Notes: generated by a model from the letters alone, not told the origin. 64,000 bases of DNA from Mucilaginibacter terrae (GCF_031951985.1 NZ_JAVLVU010000001.1:2480001-2544000), one strand, 5' to 3'. Counted from the stretch's first letter, positions 1-8,769 are shown. A program made the numbers and translations.

Positions 1-1
1 A

Positions 2-214
2 GCTGCCAGCCAATTGTTAATCGAATCGCACCGGATCGAGAACGTACCCGGCACCCACACCGTGCTGTACGACTCGGAAGTGGATAGCATTGAGTTTAAA
101 CACACCGCGCACAATCGTAATGGCTTTGCATTAGGTGCCGTTATAGCAGCCGAATGGCTAAAAGATAAAAAAGGATTTTACGCGGTAACAGATATGTTTA
201 CCTTTAACGCTTAA
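2..214 (+). CDS. dapB: 4-hydroxy-tetrahydrodipicolinate reductase, C-terminal part
   Basis: Only the last 70 codons are in the window; the gene starts upstream of base 1. DapB reduces 4-hydroxy-tetrahydrodipicolinate with NAD(P)H in the diaminopimelate/lysine pathway. The visible part matches the C-terminal end of the family: a stretch reading SIEFKHTAHNRNGFALGA followed by an AAEWLKDKKGFY helix and the usual short tail ending in a Phe-containing segment. The stop TAA lies 28 bases before lepB, and dapB next to lepB is a common Bacteroidota arrangement, so the two are probably co-transcribed. Nothing looks broken in the part that can be read. Confidence 0.9.
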   Translation, partial: AASQLLIESHRIENVPGTHTVLYDSEVDSIEFKHTAHNRNGFALGAVIAAEWLKDKKGFYAVTDMFTFNA

Positions 215-242
215 TCATAGCCTCAATTATTGATTATTTTAT

Positions 243-1346
243 ATGAATTGGAAATTCTGGGATAAGAAAAGAGATAAGGATCAACCCAAAAAGAAAAAAA
301 GCGCCGCCCGCGAATGGACCGATGCCATCATTTTTGCCGTTGTTGCCGCTACCCTCATACGTACTTTGTTTATTGAAGCCTACACTATTCCTACCGAATC
401 GATGGAACGCTCGTTATTGGTGGGCGACTTTTTGTTTGTAAGCAAGGTTAATTATGGCGCTCGTTTACCCATGACGCCGGTTGCATTCCCGTTTGCACAC
501 CATACCATGCCTATCATCGGCACTAAAGCCTATTGGGATGGTATTAAACTGCCTTACTACCGTTTACCCGGTTTAAGCGATATAAAAAAGGGCGATGTTG
601 TGGTATTTAACTGGCCTATGGAAGCTGATACCCCACTGTTACGCCCGGTTGATAAGCGCGAAAACTATATTAAACGCTGCCAGGGAACACCTGGTGATAC
701 CTTATCTATTGTAGATGCGCAGGTGTTTGTAAATGGCAAAGCCAACCCTAACCCACCCGAAGGGCAAATTAATTACGAGGTTAAAACCGACGGTAGCGAA
801 ATTAATCCTAAAACATGGGATGAGTTGCATGTAACGGTATCTGAGTACCCAACCATGACCAAGGCATCGGCCGAGGCTCTGAAAAAATTTAGCAACATTA
901 AATCGGTTAAGCCGCTTGTAGAACCAAAAGATTCGGTTAATTACATGAGTGGAGGCGTTTTCCCGGGGGATAAGCATTACGCCAAATGGAACCAGGACAA
1001 CTACGGACCGATCATCGTTCCTAAAAAGGGTTGGACGGTTAAATTAGATAACCTTAGCCTGCCATTTTACAAACGTGCCATAACCGTTTACGAAGGCAAT
1101 AAGCTGGAGCTTAAAGGCAACGACATTTATATTAACGGTGCCAAAACCAATAGCTACACCTTTAAAATGAACTACTACTGGATGATGGGCGACAATCGCC
1201 ACAACTCCCTCGACTCACGTTTTTGGGGCTTTGTACCCGAAGATCACATAGTAGGTAAAGCCCTGTTTGTGTGGATGAGCTGGGACAGCAACGCCAGCTT
1301 CCTGAACAAAATACGATGGAGCCGCTTGTTTATGGGCATCCATTAA
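243..1346 (+). CDS. lepB: Signal peptidase I
   Basis: This membrane serine protease (367 aa) cleaves signal peptides from exported proteins. After a Lys/Asp-rich cytoplasmic N-terminus (residues 1-25) comes one membrane segment (about 27-44), then the catalytic serine in TESME (Ser53), the catalytic lysine in YIKRCQGTPGD (Lys144), and the conserved GDNRHNSLDSR box at 316-326. The protein is longer than the enterobacterial enzyme because of an insert at about 165-300 between the lysine box and the GDNR box, which is usual in Bacteroidota. The start ATG follows dapB by 28 bases, and a strong terminator closes the unit just downstream. All catalytic residues are intact. Confidence 0.96.
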   Translation: MNWKFWDKKRDKDQPKKKKSAAREWTDAIIFAVVAATLIRTLFIEAYTIPTESMERSLLVGDFLFVSKVNYGARLPMTPVAFPFAHHTMPIIGTKAYWDGIKLPYYRLPGLSDIKKGDVVVFNWPMEADTPLLRPVDKRENYIKRCQGTPGDTLSIVDAQVFVNGKANPNPPEGQINYEVKTDGSEINPKTWDELHVTVSEYPTMTKASAEALKKFSNIKSVKPLVEPKDSVNYMSGGVFPGDKHYAKWNQDNYGPIIVPKKGWTVKLDNLSLPFYKRAITVYEGNKLELKGNDIYINGAKTNSYTFKMNYYWMMGDNRHNSLDSRFWGFVPEDHIVGKALFVWMSWDSNASFLNKIRWSRLFMGIH

Positions 1347-1351
1347 CAATC

Positions 1352-1381
1352 AAAGCCTTAGCGAAAAGCTAAGGCTTTTTT
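1352..1381 (+). terminator. Rho-independent terminator of lepB
   Basis: An 11-bp perfect stem (AAAGCCTTAGC / GCTAAGGCTTT) with a GAAAA loop runs straight into a T tract, five bases after the lepB stop codon. Confidence 0.9.
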
Positions 1382-1400
1382 GTCTGAAGATAAAAACCTT

Positions 1401-1801
1401 GTCATTGCGAGCGATAGCGTGGCAATCTCCACCATGCGTTTCCGAAATGATTAATCATACCAACCCTCGCTTAAATCCTTCCACAATTTGTTTTGACTAA
1501 TAATCAAGTCTATCTTTTTTTGCCTCGAACCTGCTTTTAATTGTTTTTCGCGGTCAATCGCATCATGCACCCACTGAAATTCCTCGTAATAAACCAGTTT
1601 ATTACAATTATATTTAGCTTAAAACCATTTATAAATTTTATTCTTATGCTCCCAAATGCGAGTTTGCAGGTTGTTAGTAACGCCGATGTACAAAACGTCG
1701 TTTTCTTTATTAGTTATGATGTATACGTAATATTGATGTGAGTTTCCAATCATACGGTTAACCTTTTTGATAGAGATTGCCACGCTATCGCTCGCAATGA
1801 C
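1401..1801. mobile_element. GIY-YIG element bounded by 29-bp perfect inverted repeats
   Basis: The arms at 1401-1429 and 1773-1801 are perfect 29-base reverse complements (outer part GTCATTGCGAGCGATAGCG). They enclose 343 bases that are almost entirely one small GIY-YIG nuclease reading frame on the minus strand. The outer motif GTCATTGCGAG recurs at 13456-13528 as a gene-free hairpin, with more diverged copies at 9125, 26517 and 31299. The layout is that of a non-autonomous or self-mobilising repeat unit with its own nuclease gene. No target-site duplication was established. Confidence 0.6.
1451..1753 (-). pseudogene. GIY-YIG nuclease-like gene with an internal stop
   Basis: Reading from ATG at 1753, the frame gives a small GIY-YIG endonuclease-like protein. 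The catalytic signature is seen as YYVYIITNKENDVLYIGVT, with the downstream Arg in LQTRIWEHK and the C-terminal family motifs KLVYYEEFQWVHDAIDREKQ and a KIDLI helix ending WKDLSEGWYD. A TAA codon interrupts the frame at codon 45, right after KIYKWF, and the reading frame is otherwise unbroken to the natural stop at 1451. Full length would be 100 residues. It is therefore a nonsense-mutated copy, a sequencing error, or a two-piece gene; the first is most likely. The gene fills an inverted-repeat element rather than belonging to an operon. Confidence 0.75.
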
Positions 1802-1864
1802 ATAGGCGGTTTTTATAAGGGCTCAAAACTAAAATCATAAGCCTTCATCGATATAAAACAATCA

Positions 1865-2113
1865 TTACTCGTACATTGTGGCACCTTTTAAAATATCAGC
1901 AAATACTCTCCATGTTGAAACATCGGCATTAATACTTTGCCCTGTATTGTCATAGTATCCTTGTATGTCCTCTGTATACCGCCCAATTGCTTCAATAAAA
2001 TCAGCCATGGTGGGATTAGGGTGTTCAGATGGGTTTATGCTGCTTACCTCCTCTTCCAGTGTATTAATAAATAGAATGAAAGAAGCTCGGTCAGTTACAT
2101 CGGATGGTTGCAT
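1865..2113 (-). CDS. Small DUF7660-like protein
   Basis: This 82-residue acidic protein has no signal peptide. The end pattern, a GYYDN segment followed by a conserved Trp (STWRVFADILKGATMYE), resembles the DUF7660 family, whose function is not known. The ATG at 2113 is preferred, although a TTG three codons upstream (2122) would also open the frame. It begins about 20 bases after the stop of the Ldh-family gene at 2132, so the two are probably co-transcribed. The family call is from memory of the pattern and is moderate only. Confidence 0.55.
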   Translation of the reverse strand: MQPSDVTDRASFILFINTLEEEVSSINPSEHPNPTMADFIEAIGRYTEDIQGYYDNTGQSINADVSTWRVFADILKGATMYE

Positions 2114-2131
2114 ACTTTTCAATTAAGTGTT

Positions 2132-3211
2132 TTACAACCTCTCAACCCCAAACCGCTCTGCCAACAAATTCAAATCATCAACCACAGCCTGTACCAGTGG
2201 GATGCCGTTAACTTTACGATTGGCTTCGGCTTCCAGTTCGGGTTCGCCGGGTATAATTACCTTTTGGGTGGAGTCTACAGTTTGAGCCGATTTGAAGCGT
2301 TTTATCCAATTATCAAGGTTAGCTTTAAACTCATCAACCGGGCGAAAACCGTCTACGCGCATGGCACCTAAAAAGTGGCCTATACCTTGCCCTGGTGGAT
2401 TAGGTGACGGCTCCATGAATGCTACGAAGGGGGGCACCCATGGGCCGTAGTTAGCACCCGATAGTACACCCGATAAAATATCGACGGTGGCACTCAATCC
2501 AAAACCTTTGTGGCTACCATGGTCGCGGTCGCTACCCAGGGGTAGTAAAGCGCCGCCGGTTTTAAGGGCATGCGGGTCGGTTGTGTAATTACCTTGCCCA
2601 TCCTGTATCCATCCTTCCGGAACAGCTTTGCCCGAACGCTGGGCGATCTCGAGTTTTCCATTAGCCGCGGCCGAGGTAGCCATATCAACAATCAACGGTG
2701 GGTATTTACCTGCGGGGAACGCATAGCACATAGGATTTGTACCCAGCATCCGCTCATTGGCAAATGTGGGCGCGACCAGCGGACTTGCATTGGTCATGGC
2801 AAAACCTATCATGTCCTTTTCAACTGCCATTAGTGCGTGATAGCCGGAAATTCCAAAGTGGTTAGAGTTACGTACCGATACCCATCCCGAACCGTATTTT
2901 TCTGCCTTTTCAATAGCTATTTGCATAGCAAACGGCGCTACCACCAAACCTAAACCGGCATCGCCGTCAACGGTAGCGGTGGTGGCGGTTTCATGCACAA
3001 CTTTAATATCGGGTTTGGCGTTGATGCGTTGCTTCTCCCATAAGCGTACGTAACCGCTCAGTCGGGCAACACCGTGCGAATCGATACCGCGTAGATCTGA
3101 TTTTAAAAGCACATCGGCTGCCAGTTCGCTATGCTCATTAGAGCAGCCTATGGCTTTAAAAACATCCTCGGTAAAGGTGCGTAACTTCGTTTCGGTAAAT
3201 GTTGGGTACAT
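2132..3211 (-). CDS. Ldh family oxidoreductase (malate/L-lactate dehydrogenase type)
   Basis: This 359-residue NAD(P)-dependent 2-hydroxyacid dehydrogenase belongs to the YlbC/AllD/YiaK fold, which is unrelated to classical LDH. Family motifs are in order: LRGIDSHGVARL near residue 40-50, the NSNHFGISGYHA active-site segment near 112-124, the ATSAAANGKLE cofactor region near 180, and the DHGSHKGFGLS segment near 230-240. The length is typical. The substrate (malate, lactate, ureidoglycolate or a diketo-gulonate) cannot be told from sequence. It stands first in a two-gene minus-strand unit with the DUF7660-like gene, and no catabolic neighbours point to a pathway. Confidence 0.88.
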   Translation of the reverse strand: MYPTFTETKLRTFTEDVFKAIGCSNEHSELAADVLLKSDLRGIDSHGVARLSGYVRLWEKQRINAKPDIKVVHETATTATVDGDAGLGLVVAPFAMQIAIEKAEKYGSGWVSVRNSNHFGISGYHALMAVEKDMIGFAMTNASPLVAPTFANERMLGTNPMCYAFPAGKYPPLIVDMATSAAANGKLEIAQRSGKAVPEGWIQDGQGNYTTDPHALKTGGALLPLGSDRDHGSHKGFGLSATVDILSGVLSGANYGPWVPPFVAFMEPSPNPPGQGIGHFLGAMRVDGFRPVDEFKANLDNWIKRFKSAQTVDSTQKVIIPGEPELEAEANRKVNGIPLVQAVVDDLNLLAERFGVERL

Positions 3212-3271
3212 GGCGGTAAAAGTACCGCATTGCGTTTAAGCAATCAATATTCATTACAAAACTTATCCCAA

Positions 3272-4570
3272 TCACCGGTTAGCCATCAGCGGCTCGGTTG
3301 CCTTTGGTATAGGCTTGCAATTTTTGAGCTGAAGTAAAGCCTGCTTCATTTTATCCTCATACTCGGGATGCTCTTTAAACATGTTATGCAATAAAGCACC
3401 ATCAAAATAAGCGGTAATGTGCTGCTGAAGATCGGGCGTGAGGCATGAAAATTTATTTTCGTTAAGTTTATTCACCAATGTGCAATAGGTATTATCGGCC
3501 AGGCCGTACTCACCAAATTTGAGTGGGTGACCTGTATCCAAGTTAATATCTACAAGATTTAGCTTATTAGCATCCCATTGATGAAGCGCATCGGCATACT
3601 TTACAATAATAGTATCAAATACCTGCTCAAAGCGCTTTTCGCCTTCTAAACCGGGATATACAAACTTGAGGTTTTTAAGCGGACCTACTTTGGGTAGCAC
3701 ATTTACCAGCCATGAGAGTGCGCGTGCTTTAAAATCGGGCTTATTGTTTTTGCCGCTAAACTCTTTGTTGTACATCCGCCTGCTCATTTTATACCTGAAA
3801 CTGCGTTTGCTGGCTTTACTATCGCGCTTTATAATGTCCTCTTTCTTAGAGTTCCAGGCACGCTTGGTCATGGCCGGGAAAAGATTTTTAACTCCCCAGC
3901 GCATGGTGTTCACACTGGAGTCGAAGTTTTTGAAAAGTACATTAAGCTCTTGTCCGTAAGTTTTTAAAAATGCCCTTTCCAAAGGTGCGGTTGCCACATT
4001 AAAGCCAATAAAATCATGATAGGCTACCGATGCATAATTGCTGCGGCCAACCTGCACCACATCGTAGGCAAACTCCATACGGCTATGCGAGGTGTGATCG
4101 TTATCATAAGTCACCACATTACCAAATTTAGCCTGGAGCGCAGGATAAACCTTAGGCACAGTAACATTGGTGGCCATGCTATGGCCGTATTTATCGGCTA
4201 TGTAGTGCGATAATGCACCCAGCGCAAAGGCATACTCATTAAGGCTATGCGCTTCGTTAAGGAGGTTAACGATAAAATCTCCGCTACGCACATAGTGCAG
4301 CAAATCGGTAAAATCAGAATTGCCACCAGGGGTATAGCCAATATCGGCCACCAGGCTGCCGCCATAGGCGAATGAATGAGCTTTAATAAGATCATCCAAA
4401 GACGCTTCGGGATAGCGTTTCAACAATATAGGCCTAAGGGTGCGGTCCCACTCGGCATCAATAATAGCTTCATGCGCCAAAATTGAAAAACCTTTAGCGC
4501 GTAAAGGGCAAAAAAAAGCGGCTGTAATCAACCAAAAACTAAAAATATAAAACCTTGAACGTGTGGGCAT
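3272..4570 (-). CDS. Zinc-dependent phospholipase C-like secreted protein
   Basis: The protein has about 432 residues from the ATG at 4570. The N-terminus is a signal peptide or anchor (SRFYIFSFWLITAAFFCPL) followed by AHEAIID. The body has the spaced His/Asp pattern of the zinc-dependent phospholipase C family: HSFAYGGSLVADIGY, DLLHYVRSGDF and LGALSHYIADKYGHSMA, which supply candidate zinc ligands. The C-terminal half (about 230-430) is not recognisable. An upstream ATG at 4582 and a TTG at 4660 also open the frame; 4570 places the hydrophobic stretch at a normal distance from the start. It is transcribed away from the barrel gene at 4797. The substrate is unknown, and similar proteins are annotated only as phospholipase-like. 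Confidence 0.7.
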   Translation of the reverse strand: MPTRSRFYIFSFWLITAAFFCPLRAKGFSILAHEAIIDAEWDRTLRPILLKRYPEASLDDLIKAHSFAYGGSLVADIGYTPGGNSDFTDLLHYVRSGDFIVNLLNEAHSLNEYAFALGALSHYIADKYGHSMATNVTVPKVYPALQAKFGNVVTYDNDHTSHSRMEFAYDVVQVGRSNYASVAYHDFIGFNVATAPLERAFLKTYGQELNVLFKNFDSSVNTMRWGVKNLFPAMTKRAWNSKKEDIIKRDSKASKRSFRYKMSRRMYNKEFSGKNNKPDFKARALSWLVNVLPKVGPLKNLKFVYPGLEGEKRFEQVFDTIIVKYADALHQWDANKLNLVDINLDTGHPLKFGEYGLADNTYCTLVNKLNENKFSCLTPDLQQHITAYFDGALLHNMFKEHPEYEDKMKQALLQLKNCKPIPKATEPLMANR

Positions 4571-4796
4571 ATACAACGGCATCAGGGGCGCCAATGGTAT
4601 ATAACATCGGGGTTTGTATTGTGTTTGTATTGAACTATGCCTATCCAAAAATTTACACAATTACAAAAAAGGTGTAACATGGTTAAAATTTATGTGTCAT
4701 GTGGATGTGATGACCATTAAAATTGATATGCCTGTTTACTTAACGGCCTTAAAGCATTCAAGGGTGCATCGCCACTAAATAGTTGCCTTATAACAT

Positions 4797-7223
4797 ATGA
4801 AGAAACTTATACTCACTGCAATTTGCGGGTGCATGGCTGCTATTGCCCTATGCCAAACCAATACCGCCCTCATTAAGGGTTCGGTTACCGACTCTGCAAC
4901 CCAAAAACCGCTTAGCTATATTACCCTTGCTTTAAAAGATTCAACTGGGCAGCAATCAATAAAAAGTACCCTTACCAAACCTGATGGTTCTTTCGAAATT
5001 AATCAAGTTACCCCCAAAGCCTATCAACTGGTAATAATTGCCGTAGGCTACCAGGCTAAAACTATTACCATACCGGCTTTCAGTAAAATATTCGACGCTG
5101 GCAACATCCTATTGGCAAATGCCACCAACCAATTAAAAGAAGTGGGTGTTACAGCTTCACGACCCCTGGTAAAACAAGAAATTGACCGCCTGAGTTATGA
5201 CGTACAAGCCGACCCCGACAGCAAAGCGCTCACCGCTATGGATATGGTGCGCCGTGTTCCGCTGCTTACCGTTGATGGTGATGATAATATTCAATTGCAG
5301 GGCAGTGGCAGTTATCGCATTTTTATAAATGGCAAACCGTCGGCGTTACTGGCATCAAGCCCTAAAGATGTTTTACGGTCGATGCCCGCCAGTACCATTC
5401 AAAAAATAGAAGTGATCACTACTCCGCCATCCAAGTACGATAGCGAGGGCTTGGCCGGCATCATCAATATTATCACCTTCAAAAAAACTACCGACGGCTA
5501 TAACGGCACCATTACCAGCAGATACAGTTACCCTTGGGGACCAAACCTGAATTTGACGGCCACGGCTAAGCAAAGCAAATTTGGCATGTCGGGCTATGTA
5601 GGGGTGGGCAGGCAAAGCATTAATACCACCCGGTTAACTAACTTGCGCGAAACCTATTCGGCTTCGCAACCAACTGCTATTACCTCAACTTTTAACCAGG
5701 ATGGTATTTATACCTGGGGTGGTAATTATATTTATGGTAGCACCGAAATGAGCTATGAGCTTGATTCGCTTAATTTATTCACGGCATCGGTAAATTACAA
5801 CCGGGGAGTTTTTAGGCAGGATTTTAGTCGGCAAACAGCCTTTACCGGTGGGCAAGCGGGCGCGCAATCATACCTGCTGCTCACCAATGGCAACTTTGAC
5901 TGGGAAGGGCTTGACGCCGGATTTAACTATCAGTTGGGTTTTAAACGTAATAAGCAGCAGTTATTTACGGCATCGTACCGGTATTCTTATTACCTGAACG
6001 GTCAGAACAGCGAGGTACTGGCCACCGACCGCATTAACTATGATGTACCTAATTACAATCAGTTTAATGATGCCAGCACCAAAGAGCATACTTTTCAGTT
6101 AGACTATGTGCACCCGGTAAAGCAGCTGACCATTGAGGCCGGGGTAAAAGCTATTCTTCGCGGAAACTATAGCTTAGCTACCGGGCAACAGCAAGCCGGT
6201 CAGGGTTTTGTTGATGACCTAACCCGTCGTAATAATTTTGTGTACGATCAGGATGTATACAGCGCCTACAACTCGTACCAACTCAAATTAACAAAGTGGA
6301 CATTTAAAGCAGGGCTGCGTGTAGAGCATACACGCGTTAATGCCAATTTTATAACTAACAATAATACTTTACTAAAAACCAATTATACCAATGCGGTGCC
6401 ATCCGTATCGGCTATGGTTACATTGCCTAAAAACCAAAGTCTTACTTTTGGTTACACTACCCGTTTAGAGCGGCCATACATATTTCAGCTTAACCCGTTT
6501 GTTGATCGCTCCAACAGCCAGTACATTAATACCGGCAACCCTAATTTAGATGCGGTTACCAGTCAGTTAGTTGAAATTACGCATACCAAAACCGGCAAGG
6601 GTACGCTTAGCAACAAATTAAGCTTTATGTATACCGGCAACAGTATTGTACAGTTAATTAAGCTGGTTAATGACACTTCTACCCGCACGTTTGCCAATGC
6701 CGGTAATACAAAAATTTTGCGCTGGAATATTAGTGGCAACTACAACATCACCAATAAGCTAAGTGTAAATTTTAACAGCGGGTTATTTTACGTATGGCTT
6801 AAAGGGCCGTTTAACGACCGCTTTTACAGTAACGAAGGGATACGTACCAACACCTTTGCAAACGTTAATTACAAACTTACCGATAGCTGGCAATTGGGCG
6901 CCACAGGTGGCTACAACCGCAGGTATATAAACTTACAGGGAGGCTCTAACGATTATCCTTATTCATCTGTAAGTGCAAGCAAAACATTCTTAAATAAAAT
7001 GGCTACCATAACGGCTGTGGTTAATAACCCGTTTCAGCGATATTTTGACTTTAAACAGTTTACAAATACGCCTGATTTTTATCAGGGAAACACTAACCGG
7101 CAGTTCTACCGTACATACAACATTAGTTTCAGCTATAAATTTGGCCGCCTGAGCAGCGACATCAAAAAGAACCAGCGAAGTATTAACAACGATGACAAAA
7201 GCTCGGCAGGAGCCTCAAACTAA
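4797..7223 (+). CDS. Outer-membrane beta-barrel protein with carboxypeptidase-regulatory domain
   Basis: This 808-residue protein has a signal peptide (cleavage near AIALCQ), a carboxypeptidase D regulatory-like domain (about 24-110, KGSVTDSATQKPLSYITLAL), a TonB-receptor-type plug (about 120-220, VRRVPLLTVDGDDNIQLQGSG and FINGKPSALL), then a long beta-barrel of the OMP_b-brl_3 type. It ends in a Ser/Asn/Lys-rich tail, not the usual C-terminal Phe. Such proteins sit in the outer membrane; the ligand is unknown. No SusD-like partner follows, so a SusCD polysaccharide system is unlikely. It stands alone except for a tiny membrane ORF beginning five bases after its stop. Confidence 0.85.
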   Translation: MKKLILTAICGCMAAIALCQTNTALIKGSVTDSATQKPLSYITLALKDSTGQQSIKSTLTKPDGSFEINQVTPKAYQLVIIAVGYQAKTITIPAFSKIFDAGNILLANATNQLKEVGVTASRPLVKQEIDRLSYDVQADPDSKALTAMDMVRRVPLLTVDGDDNIQLQGSGSYRIFINGKPSALLASSPKDVLRSMPASTIQKIEVITTPPSKYDSEGLAGIINIITFKKTTDGYNGTITSRYSYPWGPNLNLTATAKQSKFGMSGYVGVGRQSINTTRLTNLRETYSASQPTAITSTFNQDGIYTWGGNYIYGSTEMSYELDSLNLFTASVNYNRGVFRQDFSRQTAFTGGQAGAQSYLLLTNGNFDWEGLDAGFNYQLGFKRNKQQLFTASYRYSYYLNGQNSEVLATDRINYDVPNYNQFNDASTKEHTFQLDYVHPVKQLTIEAGVKAILRGNYSLATGQQQAGQGFVDDLTRRNNFVYDQDVYSAYNSYQLKLTKWTFKAGLRVEHTRVNANFITNNNTLLKTNYTNAVPSVSAMVTLPKNQSLTFGYTTRLERPYIFQLNPFVDRSNSQYINTGNPNLDAVTSQLVEITHTKTGKGTLSNKLSFMYTGNSIVQLIKLVNDTSTRTFANAGNTKILRWNISGNYNITNKLSVNFNSGLFYVWLKGPFNDRFYSNEGIRTNTFANVNYKLTDSWQLGATGGYNRRYINLQGGSNDYPYSSVSASKTFLNKMATITAVVNNPFQRYFDFKQFTNTPDFYQGNTNRQFYRTYNISFSYKFGRLSSDIKKNQRSINNDDKSSAGASN

Positions 7224-7228
7224 AGCGT

Positions 7229-7357
7229 ATGTTAGTTATACTGATAGATACTCATAAGCCAGTTACCAGCCTACTCAGTTCATTGGGCATAATTATTGGC
7301 TTTGCTATACTCATATTGGCAGGAGTTGTATTGTTGAGTAAAATATGGAAGCGCTGA
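7229..7357 (+). CDS. Possible 42-residue single-span membrane peptide
   Basis: A 43-codon frame starts with ATG six bases after the barrel gene ends. It encodes a peptide with one strongly hydrophobic segment (SLGIIIGFAILILAGVVLLS) closed by a basic tail (KIWKR), the usual positive-inside signature of a small membrane protein. The stop falls just before a strong terminator at 7371, so it would be the last gene of the transcript. No family was recognised. The evidence is composition and position only. Confidence 0.45.
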   Translation: MLVILIDTHKPVTSLLSSLGIIIGFAILILAGVVLLSKIWKR

Positions 7358-7370
7358 GTAGCATATTTAA

Positions 7371-7411
7371 AAAAGCAGGGCCCGGAGATTTACCTCCGGG
7401 CCTTGCTTTTA
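7371..7411. terminator. Bidirectional terminator between the barrel gene and csbD-like gene
   Basis: A 13-bp GC-rich stem (GCAGGGCCCGGAG / CTCCGGGCCTTGC, one wobble) is flanked by A and T runs on both sides. It can serve the plus-strand barrel transcript and the convergent minus-strand CsbD-like gene. Confidence 0.85.
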
Positions 7412-7426
7412 ATTGGTTTATATTAA

Positions 7427-7612
7427 TTATAAGCTTTTTATCCAGCTTACCAATTCGTCGCGGCCTTTGCCGGTTTTTTGCTGGAGTTTGCCCAACAACT
7501 CGTCGTCTTTACCTTCTTCGTAAGTTAAATCATCATCGGTAAGGTCGGCGTAGGCTTGTTTAATTTTGCCTTTCAATTCATTCCAGCCACCTTTTATTTC
7601 TAATTTATCCAT
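7427..7612 (-). CDS. CsbD family stress-response protein
   Basis: This 61-residue, highly charged soluble protein matches the CsbD family: a [22 protein letters not shown] start, then a [16 protein letters not shown] helix pair and a conserved Trp near the end (SWIKSL). CsbD-like proteins are induced under general stress in many bacteria, but their molecular role is not settled. The gene is monocistronic, convergent with the barrel gene, and shares the terminator at 7371. The start ATG at 7612 is the only sensible one. Confidence 0.9.
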   Translation of the reverse strand: MDKLEIKGGWNELKGKIKQAYADLTDDDLTYEEGKDDELLGKLQQKTGKGRDELVSWIKSL

Positions 7613-7804
7613 GGTAGTATGTTTTAATTGTAATGATAACAGGAGTGAGAGGTTTTGGTTTTCTTTAGTTCACTGGCAATTGCTCATAGTTTATGGAAAA
7701 CCTATGACTTCCCAATAATTTAACTGCTTACTTTACCCCGCGTTTTAATCAGTTAGCCCGTATAGTTAATTATAGAGGATTCTCTATCATAACTATAACC
7801 TGTC

Positions 7805-8047
7805 ATGAATTTAAAATTTTTCGCTTTTAACCGCCGGTTGCCCAAAGGGTACCGTATAGTGGTTTGGCAAAATATTACCGGCCAAAAACGGTACAGTCTG
7901 TTTTGGGGCGATGACCGCCTGATGTCGTTTAACAGCAAAGCTGAAGCTGTAAGTTATGCTGTGGGAATGATTAAAGATATTAAACGATACCAGTATGATT
8001 TTGAAAACGATGTTGCGCTATTGCAACCTGCTTTACTTGCGCGGTAG
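7805..8047 (+). CDS. Hypothetical 80-residue protein
   Basis: No family was recognised. The protein has a basic N-terminus (FFAFNRRLPKGYRIVVWQN), a mixed strand-like middle (RYSLFWGDDRLMSF) and an amphipathic helix (KAEAVSYAVGMIKDIKRYQYDF). There is no signal peptide or membrane segment. The last 15 bases overlap the convergent DUF922 gene on the other strand. The codon choice resembles neighbouring genes, which favours a real gene. No operon partner is present. Confidence 0.55.
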   Translation: MNLKFFAFNRRLPKGYRIVVWQNITGQKRYSLFWGDDRLMSFNSKAEAVSYAVGMIKDIKRYQYDFENDVALLQPALLAR

Positions 8048-8596
8048 TTCAACAATTAACTGATACCTATCCCATGGCTTTAAACTACGCAGCAATCGGA
8101 CAATTTTTTGTTTCCATGCGGCTTGCTGCTCTTCATCCAGGCTGTGTTTGGTTTGCAAGTCGTACTCGCGCTGCATTACCTGCAAATCAGCAAGTGTGCT
8201 TTGGTAAATGCTGCTCATTAAATCGGGCAGGGTAGCCGGGGTGTACGTTGCAGTAGATACCCGCCGGTAATATACACGTTTATAGCACTCGGTAATATCA
8301 AAGTGCAGTTGCTCATGCGCCAATAACCTGGCAGACGCCTCACCCTTACGCCAGCTAAGGCAAGGGTTAAAATTTGTTACCATAACCGTATACAGCTTGT
8401 AATTACGCGCCGACCATGTACGCACAAAGCCAGAATTGGTATATGCCGCAGCAATTGAGTTACTGTCGGGTTTGGCTTTATAATCGTTCCACGTTAAAGG
8501 GCGGTTGGCTTTCCAAACTATGCTGTCGCAAGGGTTGGTTTGGGCAAAGCCGGGTATGGTTGTAAGGAGTAATAAGCAGGCAAATACGAATTTCAT
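8033..8596 (-). CDS. DUF922 family secreted zinc-protease-like protein
   Basis: This 187-residue protein has a signal peptide (cleavage after IPGFAQ, near residue 19). The DUF922 family is described as secreted Zn-dependent protease-like: a Trp-rich start (LTWNDYKAKPD), a central AAAYTNSGF segment and the putative zinc motif HEQLHFDI at 94-101, which is an HExxH core. The C-terminal third is helical and charged. It likely acts in the periplasm or outside the cell; the substrate is unknown. It is a single gene, convergent with the hypothetical gene at 7805. Confidence 0.82.
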   Translation of the reverse strand: MKFVFACLLLLTTIPGFAQTNPCDSIVWKANRPLTWNDYKAKPDSNSIAAAYTNSGFVRTWSARNYKLYTVMVTNFNPCLSWRKGEASARLLAHEQLHFDITECYKRVYYRRVSTATYTPATLPDLMSSIYQSTLADLQVMQREYDLQTKHSLDEEQQAAWKQKIVRLLRSLKPWDRYQLIVELPRK

Positions 8597-8708
8597 TTAT
8601 TGTAAAGTTTAGTTGCAATAACAATGAAACGGGGATTTGTTGTTTGGGTTTATGGGGTGGGGAAGAAAAAAGTGCTGTTTTGGTAGTCTTAACATGACGG
8701 GTATATTG

Positions 8709-8732
8709 ATTCGAAGTTCGTAAACTTCGAAT
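8709..8732. repeat. Perfect short palindrome
   Basis: ATTCGAAGTT and AACTTCGAAT are perfect 10-base arms around a CGTA centre. It lies between the DUF922 gene and the small gene at 8770. No T tract follows, so it is more like a REP-type hairpin or operator than a terminator. Confidence 0.5.
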
Positions 8733-8769
8733 AGCGTGGATTTCACTTGTAGGAAAGCAATTAAAACTG

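Noticed and set aside
4797..7223. SusC-like polysaccharide receptor
   Set aside because: The barrel is too short and of OMP_b-brl_3 type, and no SusD-like gene follows.
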